Source of the DNA: Thereva unica
Taxonomy: Eukaryota; Arthropoda; Insecta; Diptera; Therevidae
Assembly: GCA_949987705.1 (NCBI GenBank)
Contig: OX465286.1
Coordinates: 20,349,676 to 20,413,675, forward strand
Direction of reading: 5' to 3'
Length of the DNA: 64,000 nucleotides
Shown: positions 43,540-54,974 of the stretch, in pieces
Layout: each line of letters opens with the position of its first letter
How positions within the stretch are numbered: the first letter of the stretch is position 1
The notes under the pieces: generated by a model
What the model was told of the DNA's origin: nothing
The model's input: the letters and a program-made list of their open reading frames with translations, nothing else
Database searches by the model: none
Position numbers and translations under genes: made by a program

Positions 43540-44140
43540 CTTCAATAGAAAAAGTAAAAAAATTGGAAATTTATACATTAAAAAAATTAACACGAATTTG
43601 ATTGTTTTTTTAGTTTAGTTTAATTTTTTTTGTTTTTGCTTTTTTTTTAAAAATCAAATTTAATTTTTTAATTAGTAAAGTTTGGGTTTTGGTTTTCATT
43701 TTATATTTTTTTACTCTCTTTCTGTTGTTGCTTTAACTTGTTGCTCATCATTTTTTTTTTTTGTTAAAAATTAAAATAAATAATTTAATAAAAACCGGAA
43801 CATAAAAATAAATACAAATGTTTTGTTTGTAAATTAAAATTTGTAAAAGAAAAAAAATTAAATAATCAAAAGAATAAGATGTAATAATAACCAAAGGTTC
43901 TGCCAAAGCCTTTTTTTATTAAGAGTAGAAAATGTGGTTTTATGAACATACCGGGGGTAGGTAGTAAAACGAATGGAAATATGAATAGTGAATAAAAAAA
44001 TGTGATAGTTATATTTTTTACAATTATTAATCATTATATGTATATAGCACACAATTACAATCTCCCATTAGGGTGGGCATAGAGTATGAATCATATGCAT
44101 ATATAAATTAGAAAACCTATCCGATATTTATATTGTTGCT
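43540..44140. repeat. AT-rich DNA
   Basis: Low-complexity sequence upstream of the mini-exon. No exon is recognised. On the minus strand the T-rich part just upstream of 43539 is the polypyrimidine tract of the mini-exon acceptor. Confidence 0.5.
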
Positions 44141-44223
44141 TTCTTCTTCTTCTTCTTTGATCCGTTAGCTGGTGGTCCGAGCGGGACGTCCCCGCAACGG
44201 ATGCGCTGCTGTCGGTGCCGCTT
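44141..44223 (-). mobile_element. Truncated LINE 3' end with AAG tail, copy 1
   Basis: On the minus strand a TAACGGATCAAAG block ends in an AAG/GAA repeat tail. It is nearly identical over about 80 bp to 47938-48020. It is cut at its 5' side near 44223. The tail of short tandem units marks a non-LTR 3' end. Confidence 0.7.
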
Positions 44224-44313
44224 TAAGAAATGCGGTTTCTTGTCTAGTTTTTTCGGTTTCCCGATTTCTGGTCAATTCGGCAGATCGACCACACACCTCC
44301 TTTCATACCCTGG

Positions 44314-44656
44314 GGCTGTACTCCCGAAGACGAAACGAAACGAAAACGAAACCGTTTGGTCAAAATGCTACCTGGGAAGACGATATCGTCTCGTTTTCGT
44401 CTAATTAAACGATAACATATTTGTAATCGTCTTCGTTCAGACGTTATTGCTTGTTGTGTGTCAGCGGTTTGAAGTTGCAATGTAAGTTGAGATTGTTAAT
44501 TATTTTGATAGTTATAATTTATTTTGCATAATTGGTCGAAAATTACAAACGCAAGGCAGTTAGAGATTATCTTCTTCAGAAGTAGGAAATATATTTTCGT
44601 CTCGTCTCGTTATTTCGTTTCGTTTCTTGATCGTCTCGTCTTCGGGAGTACAGGCC
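44314..44656. mobile_element. 343-bp MITE, GACGAAACGAAACG ends
   Basis: The ends GGCTGTACTCCCGAAGACGA and, on the complement of the right end, GGCCTGTACTCCCGAAGACG pair over more than 30 bp. Both are followed by alternating GAAACGA/GAGACGA words. CTGG flanks both sides (44310-44313 and 44657-44660). It is non-coding. Confidence 0.82.
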
Positions 44657-44661
44657 CTGGA

Positions 44662-45670
44662 CTTTGGACCATACGACGGCGGAGTTTTATATTGTTTAGA
44701 TAAAAGTAATGCAATACTTAATATATATGTATAAAAAAACAAGAATTGTTGTTTTAATGGCTGCGAGCATCCGTCTGCAAGAACAAAATATTCTCGTCAA
44801 AATATACTATAATAATATCCGCAGATATAGACGTTTTCCGTGACACAAACATTTGAACCGTTTTGCGCACCTCGTTGCCAAATTTATTCTATTTTAAGTT
44901 AAAACGGCAACTATCGCAGAAAAAGCTCAACAACATAATTTGGGAAGGGATGCGCGCATGCCAAATGAATCAAGTTAATTTGTTTTTATATGCATTGAGC
45001 AGAGGTTTTAAATACATGTAAAATCCCTGCTCAACCAAGTCAGTTTATTCATCATAGTAAGCATAATTTTACTATAAAATCCGAAATATTTCTCATCACT
45101 AAATTTAAAATAATTAAAAAAAAAATCCTGGAAAATTTTCTTTTAAAGACATAAGCAGTTTCATTCATAAAGAGAGTTTTCCGCAGCCGTAAGCAACACA
45201 ACCTCCCCAAGCAGAAGCGCGCACGCGACTGGCGGAAAACATAAACAATCTAGCAATGAGAGTGTTACAAACACAAATTTCATATTTTTTAATAGAAATT
45301 GCCACAAATTATTTCTGTAGCAAATGTACAAAAACCTGGAAATAAAAAAAAATATATTAAAAGTGAGAAAAATACACCTCCTTCTAGCAATAGGCAGTCG
45401 TGACTGATTAATTGACAGCGAGTGAGTTAAATGGAGCTTTCTCCAAAATTTTAAATTTTTTTAAGAGCTTTATACCCCAGCCTGCGCGGAATATCACTGC
45501 ATTTGAAAACATCTATAATTTTATTGTCTTCGATTCCCTAATCCGGCAGATCTGGCATTCCCGCTGCGATTAAGTTTCACTTCGTGGTTGTTTTGCGATT
45601 CTTGAATCCGACAAAAGCACTAAATTATTGACTTTGCAGAGTAAAATCGACGTAAACAGTACTGTGTTTC
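44662..45670. other. Unassigned DNA
   Basis: Mixed-composition sequence without a recognisable exon. A short plus frame at about 44758-44843 (MAASIRLQEQNILVKIYYNN) could be the start of an unknown transposase, but it ends quickly. Confidence 0.3.
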
Positions 45671-45673
45671 CAT

Positions 45674-46123
45674 TACTACGTTTATAAGCGGAGTTTTCCT
45701 CCGGATGGAAGTTTCGATCCGAAGTGAAACACCGCTTATAAACCGGGAGTGAAAATCCAGAACTTGGATTTTCGCTCCCGAAGAAAAAGCCGGAGTGAAA
45801 CTTCGATCCCGGTTTATGTTGTGCTTATAAACGCTGACTGGGAGTGAGAATTTTTTCCGAAGGGAGAAAACTTTGTAAAGAAGAAGCTGGGTGTTTTATT
45901 TTGCTACAATAGTTTTTTTTTCTTTGTTTATGGATATTTTTAAATACATTAAATTAAACATTGGGTTTATATTTGTCTTTGCTATGATTTTTAATTTGAG
46001 CTTGGAGCTGTCATCTCAAACCAGAAAGTATTTTGGATTTACACTCCCATTCCTTATAAACCCATGGGGAGTTTTACTTTGGATTGAGAATCCGGGAGTG
46101 AAACTCCGCTTATAAACGTAGTA
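45674..46123. mobile_element. 450-bp TIR element, TACTACGTTTATAAGCGGAG ends
   Basis: The termini TACTACGTTTATAAGCGGAG are exact inverted repeats, extended by TTT and GAAACTCC-type words. The 3-bp CAT flanks both sides (45671-45673 and 46124-46126). Internally the phrases GGGAGTGAAA and CTTATAAAC recur in both orientations. A 74-codon frame inside has no known motif. Confidence 0.82.
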
Positions 46124-46179
46124 CATGAGGCAAGTCAGAGTTTTCGTTGAGTAAACAAAAAGCTTTTTCTCTCAAGTTA

Positions 46180-46420
46180 ACTCGATGCTGTTTCCATGAC
46201 GGTTCTGAATTAAAGTGGCGCATAGTCATTTTTACATTGCGTCGCCGTTGGTATATGTACTGAGATACTTAAACGCACACATATGCAAAACCCAGCTTAA
46301 TCGGACTGTTTCCATCGAGTTTTCTTGGATTTAACGAAACTTTACTCAATCCCTGTTTCCATGGGCACTTAATCTGAGTAAACTCAGGGTAAACTCTGCA
46401 TGGAAACTCGTAGTTTCGGC
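46180..46420. repeat. Foldback cluster with GTTTCCAT words
   Basis: GTTTCCATGACGGTTCTG (46191), GTTTCCATCGAG (46309) and GTTTCCATGGGCAC (46362) are followed by the complement CATGGAAAC (46401). The last pair bounds a hairpin of about 50 bp with TGAGTAAACTCA at its centre. This looks like several overlapping short foldback insertions. Confidence 0.55.
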
Positions 46421-47239
46421 TAAAGTACTGTTCATGTTCAGTTCACACTTGAAATTGTTGTCGCTTTTTCGCCAGAAATTAGAAATGCAAAAGCTCACTA
46501 GAATGGTATTCCATTAATCCAATTGATTACTCTCTTTTGAGCGAGCTTTTAAGTTAACCGTCAGTTCGAGTTCAGCCGGCGAACTGAGGGCTGTTTCATC
46601 CTAGTGAATATGTAAAAATTGTATACGAACTGAGGTTATTTTAAAGTTCAGTTCACCAATTTGCTCGAACTTGTGCAGTTTGGTCGCCAGGGTTTTAGAG
46701 GAAAACAGCTTAATAACTATTGACATAGATGATCAATGGTTCCAGAGAAATGCTTAAGGAAAAGTCACAGCTCTATTTTTCTACGCTTTTTAGCAAATTT
46801 TTGTTGTTTACTTCCTTAGCTGTTACGTCGGTTTCCCTGAGAATACTCAAAAGATAATTTTGAAATGAAGTTCATAAAAGCCAAATTAATGATTCAAAAA
46901 AAGTTTTGAGCGGATCACAAAGTGCACGTTTCACTCCTGGGACCGGCAAAGTTAGCGTCAAATCAAAGATCTGTATTGTCCGAATCCCTTACTGACTTAT
47001 CAATCAATTATGAGCCAATTGCAATCTCCATTTGAGACACAATAAGCTCTATATTACTGCTGATTCTTAAAAAATGCAAACTTGAAAAAACTAAAACGTG
47101 ATATTTCTAGTGTATGTTCTTAGCGCTGAATGGCTTAGTTCCTTAATCACATTTTCAATTTAATTTATTCTAAAAATAGAGCGCAAGACTTTGGATCCTT
47201 GTGGATTATCAAAATCCAGCTGCAAAAGAAGGAACTATA

Positions 47240-47444
47240 GGCCCCTGTGCTGAAAGTCAAGTCATGTTTCGTGACAAGTCGTTTGAGTTAAAGAAAGTGA
47301 CATTTCAGTCGAATTACGTCAGCACAGGGGTGTAGAATGGAAATGCTAAATTGGATTTAGGCCGCTGTACTGAAAGACGCGATTCGACTAAAAAGCCACT
47401 TTCTTCAAGTCAAACGATTTGTCTCTACTTTCAGCACAGGGGCC
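47240..47444. mobile_element. 205-bp MITE, CTGTGCTGAAAGTC family, copy 2
   Basis: Its ends read GGCCCCTGTGCTGAAAGTCA and, on the complement of the right end, GGCCCCTGTGCTGAAAGT. It has the same interior words (GTGACAAGTCGTTTGAG, TTTCAGTCG) as 15820-16037. The 3-bp ATA flanks both sides (47237-47239 and 47445-47447). Confidence 0.82.
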
Positions 47445-47449
47445 ATATA

Positions 47450-47937
47450 TTGTTGTTTTTACATTGTGCAATTTCACCAAACGTAAAGTATATCTTTGAG
47501 AACTGTTTATTAATCAAAATTACAAAATTACATTTAAATGTTCAAGTAAAATTCTCTTCGTACAAAAGGCGTTACTCATTTATTCCGAGGAGATTTTTGA
47601 AGTTATAATATACTTTTGTACTTCGGAGATATTTTTGTACAATAAATAGTAATTGTCTTAAAAATCAATTGTAATACGCTTAAAAATCATCTTTTTCGCC
47701 AAAAGTTCAACCCAATAAAAATCTAAAAAAACATACACTCAACGACCTTTCAATATATCAAGATTATACATCTAAAAGGTGCTTGATAATAGATAGGGAT
47801 TACAATAAAGAGATAAAATAATATTAATGTTTAAAACTACAACTTTCTTTTTAAATAAAATAAGAAACAAAAAAAGAATTGCCTTTAATTTTTTTGAATA
47901 TACAAAATAAAATGTAACAATAATAACAATTTGCATT
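47450..47937. repeat. AT-rich DNA
   Basis: No gene or transposon ends recognised. Confidence 0.5.
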
Positions 47938-48062
47938 TTCTTCTTCTTCTTCTTTGATCCGTTAGCTGGCGGTCCGAGCGGGACGTCCCCGCAACGGATA
48001 CGCTGCTGTCGGTGCCGCTGGGTCCCGAACTCTATTCACGATTCGCTTCCATTCTTCTCGGT
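47938..48062 (-). mobile_element. Truncated LINE 3' end with AAG tail, copy 2
   Basis: The minus strand reads as coding sequence NREEWKRIVNRVRDPAAPTA then AYPLRGRPARTAS-stop, then ATCAAAG and an AAG/GAA repeat tail. EEWKRIVN fits the DRxxWRxLVxxV end of LINE ORF2 proteins. This is therefore a very short 5'-truncated insertion with the last 34 or so codons and a short 3' UTR. It is longer than the copy at 44141-44223. Confidence 0.72.
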
Positions 48063-48069
48063 TTGCATT

Positions 48070-49890
48070 TTCTTATTTATAAATAATGAATTTGTTTTGT
48101 TTTTTTTTATTATTTTGAACGTTAGATGGGGGTAGAGAAGATGAGAGAAGCCATATGTAATTTTTTATTTTTGTTTTATGTTGCGTTCCATTATTCCATG
48201 TTTCATTGAAACTTTTCTCTTTTAAAGAAAAATAATAATGCAGAGTGGACCCATATTTTTTTAACGTGTAAAAACCTAGGTTTAGAAATCACGCCGCCAT
48301 TTTGGTTTGGCTGTCATTTATCGGTCTTAATATTTGACAGTTGTGAATAGTAATCGGTTACATTTTTTTTATAGAGAATATAACTACCCAATAATTTTAT
48401 TTTGTATAAGTATAGTATCAGAGAGGCAGCAAATCGAACTCTTAGAAGGCAACAGGCCGAATTCAGCGAGGACCGCTCCTGCAAAAAGATCATATTACCA
48501 CCATAAAGATCATAGTGGAGCATAGTCTACTGAATTACGATTCCACCTTGTTACATAGACTATACCTACATAGTTTATAGCTACTCCAAAAATAATTCGA
48601 ATTTTGGATCATACAAAATTATTATGTCGCATAATCGGGATAATTCGAATTATGGTTTAACCGATTTTTTTTGTCTTAAGCCAAAGTTATAAGAATGTAT
48701 TTGTGAGAATCTTCAATGGCGAAAGCGGTACTACAAGGTGATAGTTCTTGTTTTTAACTGCTTTTCCCGTGCGTTTGTGTAATATGTGTGTACATCAATT
48801 CAACTCCTGATTTCGTATTAAATACCTTAATTCGAAATGTTTGGCGTGTTCTTGAGTTAAATCGATTTATCTTTGCTGCTACAAACTTGGTATTATGCGA
48901 AAGCATTCGATTGTCCAATTGGTGCATCCTGCACGTGTTGAGCTTACTGCAGTATGCTCACAAGGTAAGCACGCACAGAGATGCGACACGATGCGTGCTT
49001 ACTGAAGTCACCAAATTATTTTACATACTATGATTACCACCTATATATGTGTATTTGAATCAAACAAAATACGAATGACGCTTGTTTACAATTTGTCAAT
49101 GCAAATCTGTGCGTGCAATCAACGCGAGCAACAGAACCCAGAAGCGTTGATTCCCCCTGTAAGTAACTTTTCTTTGCGCTAAATCTCGTCCAACGACTGC
49201 AGTAAGCTCGACACGTGTCGCATGCACCTAGAATGAACGGATTAGAGCGGAACATAATCGGATTGCACCGTCAAAGTTTTTTTCGCAGCATGACGTTTCC
49301 ATTCCAGCGATTACAATAAGCGGATACAAGGGGATTTGATGATATCGAGGGACGGATTCACTGTCGTTTGTTCAGAATTCGCCGCATTAGGCTAACCGAA
49401 TTTTTGAAAACATAACCCTCTTTCAGTGTGGATACTCCAAGATAACTTTTTTTGGCACTTTTTTTAATTACGAAAATGTTTTCTGACGAATATTTTATAG
49501 GAGAATAGAATAGGAATTGTTATATGATACGCCGAAAAATTGATATAAAAAATTATACAAAACACTTGGACATTTAAACGCGAACAGATCCGTTTATTGT
49601 AATCAGTGCAGTTTACTAGCCATTCCGATGAATTTTTTTAACATTTCAATCCGCGTAGATCCCTTCATTGTAGGCCTTTAATAGGATCTTTCGATGGAAG
49701 GCACTAGGGCATCGTGGACTGCTTCACAAAATAATATAACTCTATAAAGCTCTATATGAACGCTTCACTTGCCAAATCGACTAACTCCACTTTTGAATTT
49801 AAGCTTGATGTTAAAATAATTAATAGACTCTGTAAATATTTCGGCACATTTCGCCTTGGCCAACTATAACCGAAAGAAATTCTTAACTGT
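48070..49890. other. Unassigned mixed DNA
   Basis: I see no supported gene. A hairpin of about 38 bp, GTAAGCACGCACAGAG with its partial complement GATGCGTGCTTAC, lies at 48965-49002. CACGTGTCG/GCACGTG words occur nearby. Short open frames have no known motif. Confidence 0.35.
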
Positions 49891-49892
49891 GA

Positions 49893-49949
49893 CTGTTTCC
49901 ATGACGTATAAGTCGGGTTCAACTCTAGTTGAACTCTCATGGAAACTCA
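49893..49949. mobile_element. 57-bp foldback with TGTTTCCATGA ends
   Basis: TGTTTCCATGACGTATAAG at the left is mirrored by CTCTCATGGAAACTCA at the right. The centre GTTCAACTCTAGTTGAAC is itself a palindrome. The termini match those of the 383-bp element at 30300-30682. Confidence 0.55.
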
Positions 49950-51285
49950 GTATATTGTATTGTTGCTCAGCATATTGTCCGTGTAAGGGCACCTTTAGTT
50001 AATTTCGGAAATAATATTAAATTTGAGTGTTGCAGTTGAGCCAACTTTAACCGCTGTTCTCAAATTTTGGCATATAAATGCAGGCAGAATTAGGCAGTGG
50101 AATGAGCGAATCGAAACACAAAATAATTTCACTTTCTCATTATGCGCGAGGTGCTTTACTTGTCGCGTAGTAGCTGGATATATTCTAGACATTTTTTACT
50201 TTTTATGGGTTAATGTCTCCATTATTAGACCAATATGCAGCCCCTGTAATTTTAGAATATATTGATTAAGAAAGAATAGTAATCCCTTTGAAGAAATATG
50301 TAGTAACTTCAACCACCATCATTATACATATTTTGAACATATTCAGATAGCGACTTCAATGGTTATGTTGCATTATTAGTAACTATATTTAACAAAAAAA
50401 CACAACTTAACAATATCACCATAAATTGAAACTGTTGCCAAAATTTGACGATAATGTAGTTAAACGATTATGTGCTAAAACAAAATGTACATTTATGTTA
50501 ATAAATCAATAAACAAGCACATAAAAACAATTTTGCTTCTTACTTTTACTAGTATTTGCATTTTGTTGGTTTTCTTCTTTTTTTTTGTTTTTAGTTTTAT
50601 TTTAAATAAAATAAATTGAAGATATGTTACCAGTTTTTTAACATTATTTTTTATTTGCATCTAAAATGATTTTATTTATACATAATGTTCTTGACAACTA
50701 CAGCAAAAATAATTTCTTAAATGTCTAAAATGAATAGAATTTCATATGGAGGACGATATGGAGGACAAATTAATTTTTATGCATTTCTTTACAAAATAAA
50801 TATCATTTTTTGGTGCGGGCCTTTTTTTGAAAAAAAGAAGAAGTCTTTTTTATATAGAACTACAATATTTTGCAGGTTTGAAACCCGAAAGCGTTTTGTT
50901 TTTCAAATAAACCGAAAAAAATTAAGTAAAAGAGCTCACAACCAAAGAAAAGAAATTTGCATGAAGCCTACGAATGTAATAATAATTAAAACAGAAATTT
51001 TGGAAGTGGAACATTGATTTCGAAAAGTCGATTTCCTCAGTAGCATCAGCTGTTGTTTGACAGTCCTTTGTGTCAGTCAATGTAAGTTTTGTTTTGAGTT
51101 TTGGAAAAGTCAAATGTCGAAGTCTCGTAAAATTTAATTCTTGTATTTGAAGGCCAACCAACACCCTTGCATAAATTGAAAATCCAGCTTGGAGCGCGAT
51201 TTACGGCGAAAAACGTGTGATACTTGCTAGTTGCAGACGGCATCATTTACTTAAGTAAAAAGATAGACAGGCAAAATTTAAACGA
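49950..51285. other. Unassigned AT-rich DNA
   Basis: No gene recognised. A 98-codon plus frame (50721-51017) and an 80-codon minus frame (50922-51164) are low-complexity and lack motifs. Confidence 0.4.
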
Positions 51286-51289
51286 GTCA

Positions 51290-52349
51290 GGGGCCTTATC
51301 ATGAAATGCGATACGAAAGTAAATACGAACCGAAATTAATTTGCGGTACGAATGAATCTACCGATCATAGGATCCGTCTACTACGAATTCGCATTGCAAA
51401 GGGAGTACTGCCCTACGCAACTTAAAAATTCTTTCCAATACTGGGAAAGCAGGCAACTTCATGCCAATATTTGACATTTTATAAGTGCGGTAATAAAGTT
51501 TGTGAGTTTTCTTTACAAAAATAAATAATTTAATCGAAGTAAAATATATAAAATATATATTATATACATTATTATATAAAAATGATTAGTGTCGAAGCGT
51601 TTTTCTCATTATCTGACAGTGAAGAAGAAAATCTTCAAAATATGCGATTGGTTCAAAGAAAACTTCGTGATAATTCGAATCCTATGGGGCTCCCTGATGC
51701 AATATGAGTACACAAACTTTATTAGTTTCTTCATTACAAATATTTATACAATTCTTTCGAGTACCAAAGCCGGTGTTTTCGTATCTTTTAGAAGAGATTA
51801 ACAATGTATTTAACCCAGCGGCTAATTCGGTTTCCATTCCAAGCTATGTAAAGCTTGCGTCTGTTTTACGTTTTTTCGCTAAAGGAGGATACCAAAGAGG
51901 CACGGGGCAGGATAGTTTTGTGGGCATGGCGCAACCAACCATTTCAACAAATCTGAAGAAAGTCCTTACAATACTGGCAATGAAAATCTGTCCAAAATGG
52001 ATAAACTATAAATGCAGAAGAAAAGAATGCTTGCTCAAATACCCTTTAGCTGAACTGGGATTCGTCTTCATCCAAGTTATTAAAATTTCGTATCTTTTCC
52101 CCTGAAAAATTGTTTATTTATATAATCAATTAAATATGAAGTTATAAGAAAATATGAAATATAAATTTACATTTTTTATTCCTAAAGTGTGCACCAATCA
52201 CTCACGAAATCGAAATGCGACAGCTGCAAAGCTATCGGAAAAAATTCCGTTTGTAATCGCATCAAACCGATTCGAATTCGCATGGCATGATCGCTTTTTT
52301 CGATTTTCGGATAATTTCATTTTCGAATGGCATTTCATGATAAGGCCCC
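51290..52349 (+). mobile_element. Internally deleted PIF/Harbinger transposon
   Basis: The inverted termini GGGGCCTTATCATGAAATGC are exact over 20 bp, with weaker pairing for another 10 bp or so. The element is 1060 bp and encodes the N-terminal part of a HARBI1-like transposase. The flanking 3-mers (TCA and AGA) do not match, so the target duplication is eroded or one end is off by a base or two. Confidence 0.85.
51582..52105 (+). pseudogene. HARBI1-like transposase, N-terminal fragment
   Basis: ATG 51582 starts MISVEAFFSLSDSEEENLQN, which ends in a stop after 41 codons. A second frame continues with QIFIQFFRVPKPVFSYLLEE, SIPSYVKLASVLRFFAKGGY, QRGTGQDSFVGMAQPTISTN and LKKVLTILAMKICPKW. These match the helical N-terminal region of PIF/Harbinger nucleases (FRxxKxxF and LRFxAxGxYQRxxGxDxxxGxSQPTxSRxL patterns). 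The catalytic DDE region is absent: after KW the sequence diverges and ends at 52105. The protein would normally bind element ends with a Myb-like partner. It is inactive. Confidence 0.82.
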
Positions 52350-52359
52350 AGATCTTTTA

Positions 52360-53040
52360 ATCACCCTTTTACCACCACTCCGTCATGTTGTTGGTCACGT
52401 TATAGCGTAATGTGTAGAAGTAAGTGTAGTACCGGGAGGGGGTGAGTATGGCGGTAGAAAGCTTGAGGCTGTAGGCAACAATGAACGCTGTGTTTGGACA
52501 ATGGAACGTTGTAGGAATTCGGAATTATTAACTGCGAAAGTTTTTATTTCACAATTGAGTTGTTCTATTTGGAAGCTATCGAGTCTATCCCATGAAGCGG
52601 TTTTTCCAAATGCATGAACAGTAGCGGGGGAGGGGGGATTAAACCTACCCTACCATTAACTAGCAACAATGCACTCGAGAATGTAAGAAATGTTAATGCT
52701 ACAATATCGGGAAGGAAAAATACATGTAAGACAACGGTGGTTCAAGAAAACCCGAGCCAAAAACTACAGCTTCCTATGAGCCTCGTCCTGGAAGATGATA
52801 ATCTTGGGCGAACCTAACCTAGAAAATTCGCGAAAGTCAAAAAACGGGTTTTCGCTAATAAAACAAAAGGTTGAGCTCGAATCCGAAAAAGTTAAATCAG
52901 AAAGTTATAGGTATTCAAATTATCTTTCAATTGATTGGTGTTATGAAATATTAATTAGGGCCTTATTTATGGAGAAAAATGCAAAAAACCCTTAAAAATC
53001 GAGTGTTTTTCATTTATTTTTTACTTTTTAGTAAAGAAAC
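52360..53040. other. Unassigned DNA
   Basis: Two adjacent plus frames (52614-52817 and 52795-52995) overlap but show no known domain. It may be old retroelement DNA. Confidence 0.3.
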
Positions 53041-53320
53041 CTAGAAACTTCCGAATCCGTAGATTGATTGGACTAAAAGGGCCAAGACAAGGAGGGCGAG
53101 AGTGGAATTGGATAGCTCCATGTAGCATACCCAAGCCCGCTTTCGACACCTACTTCCGATCAGAACGAAGGCAGGGCTGCGGTCGGAAACCCGGGAAGTT
53201 GGAATAGTCAGTCACTTACGGCACGGCCCATAAAAATTAGATAGATATAGGAATGTAGTTAAATAGGCCAAGCGAATGGTCGGGGTACTTTTGGACGCAA
53301 CATCTCAGAAAAAGGTGTAC
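53040..53320 (+). mobile_element. LOA-like element 3' fragment
   Basis: The phrases GGACTAAAAGGGCCAAGACA, GGAATTGG/TGGAATTGG and CCCGCTTTCG match 21590-21700. TAGTTAAATAGGCCAAGCGA and GGTACTTTTGGACG match the 3' UTR of the LOA-like element at 29345-29390. It is truncated and frameless. Confidence 0.55.
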
Positions 53321-53624
53321 CCATAAACCTGGTAATGTTCTAAGACGTCATTCGGAAAAATTTGGATTTCACTAAGTGCGAAAATTGTGGAAGAATAAGT
53401 GAATAATAAATGGCTAGAAACTGCCATTGATGTTGGCCAAGTCGAAACAATAGTTTTTCTATCGTAGCGATTCCATTGACATAACTATCGGAGCTTACGG
53501 AAAGTGCTTTGCTAGAGTGTTACGCCTTCTAAAGTAATGAGAAACGCGTCGTTATACACACGGCTGATCTCTGAGGACGAAATGCTAGACTCTAGCAAGT
53601 TGGGCTGTACGATGCACGATAATT

Positions 53625-54114
53625 ACCCCGTTTATGACTAGGTTCAACCCAGTTATAAACTAGGTTCAACCCAGTTTTAAATCGAATTGAAACTGGGTCC
53701 ACTCAATTCATCTTATACCCCATTTATAACAAGGTTGAAAAGTGGAGTCGAGGTTGAGTCGAGTTGAGCTCATTTTGGGTAGAAATAGAGTTGAACTGAA
53801 ATCTAAACATAACCTCAAATTTTTGCATGAAATTCTCATACGTAAAAACTCAGAACGAAATATTTTTTTATTCCTGTGCAGGCAAAAACACCGAACACAA
53901 AACTAAGGCTGAAAGCGGGCTTCACGGATGATTAAAAAAACGAATGTCACTACAAGCCACTTACAACTCAATCCTCGTATGTGAGCAGAAGTATCAACTC
54001 CACCCTGGTAGGAGAGCTGGATTGGGTCGAGTTAACCCTGTATCAACTTGACCCCCGTTTATGACTGGGTTGAACCTAGTTTTGACCTGGATTGAACTTA
54101 GTCATGAACGGGGT
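53625..54114. mobile_element. 490-bp foldback element with ATT duplication
   Basis: The ends ACCCCGTTTATGACTAGGTT and, on the complement of the right side, ACCCCGTTCATGACTAAGTT are extended by CAACCCAG/CAATCCAGG words. The unit GGTTCAACCCAGTT is repeated in tandem inside both arms. ATT flanks both sides (53622-53624 and 54115-54117). It is non-coding. Confidence 0.85.
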
Positions 54115-54424
54115 ATTACCTGGGTCGAGATGATATTTCGCCTCATATACGCGGATTTAGTTATAATTGGGTTGAAGTGACATTTGTCTTGCTTGTTTAC
54201 CATCCGTGAAGCCTGCTTTCGGCGAAGCTTTCACAGGAATATAAAATTAATTCGCTGTAATTGTCGAAAAACAGGTTAGCCAACTGTCAAGACACTGCAT
54301 ACCAAAACTTCATAAAATGAGGCAAGCAGAGGTTCCTACCATCTTCTTTCTCTTCGCTTTGTGTTTGAACGTGAACGGATGTCGCAACCTGAAACCAGAT
54401 ATAAATATTTTCACATTTATATTA

Positions 54425-54970
54425 GGGTGTGTTTCTTTATTCATTCCGTAGAAGGAATAGACAGAAAATGCGTTTCTTTATTCATTCCCAAGTTTCGAAT
54501 TGACAGATGAAGCGTTTCTTTATTCATTCGGAATATTCGGAATGTATTCTTTTTAAACTACCTCTTGAGATGGAACACTTTTAGACTAAAGGGAATTAAC
54601 CTTACTAATATAACATAATATAACTATTTTACTGTCATAATTGTGTCATTTGGCAAGAAAGCAGCAGCCATGGCCCTTATTTATTTGTTATCATTTTTAA
54701 AAGTATTTCTAATAATAATATAATTTCAGATATGGATAATAATAATTTCAAATGGACCCCAGGGGCCATCAAATGTCTAATCTTATTATAGTATACATAT
54801 AGGTCCCACAATATTTTTAAAATACACAACTCTTTTGAATAAATCACAATTTTTCTTCAGTTTGTTTACTGTCATTCCCGGTGCGTTTCTTTATTCATTC
54901 TATTCCGAATATTCCATCAAGTATTCTTTTTATTCTATTCCTTCTATGGAATGAGTAAAGAAACACACCC
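54425..54970. mobile_element. 546-bp MITE with repeated TTTCTTTATTCATTC
   Basis: The ends GGGTGTGTTTCTTTATTCAT and, on the complement of the right end, GGGTGTGTTTCTTTACTCAT pair over about 36 bp. ATTA flanks both sides (54421-54424 and 54971-54974). The terminal word TTTCTTTATTCATTC also recurs three times internally (about 54471, 54511 and 54887), each preceded by GCG. Confidence 0.85.
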
Positions 54971-54974
54971 ATTA

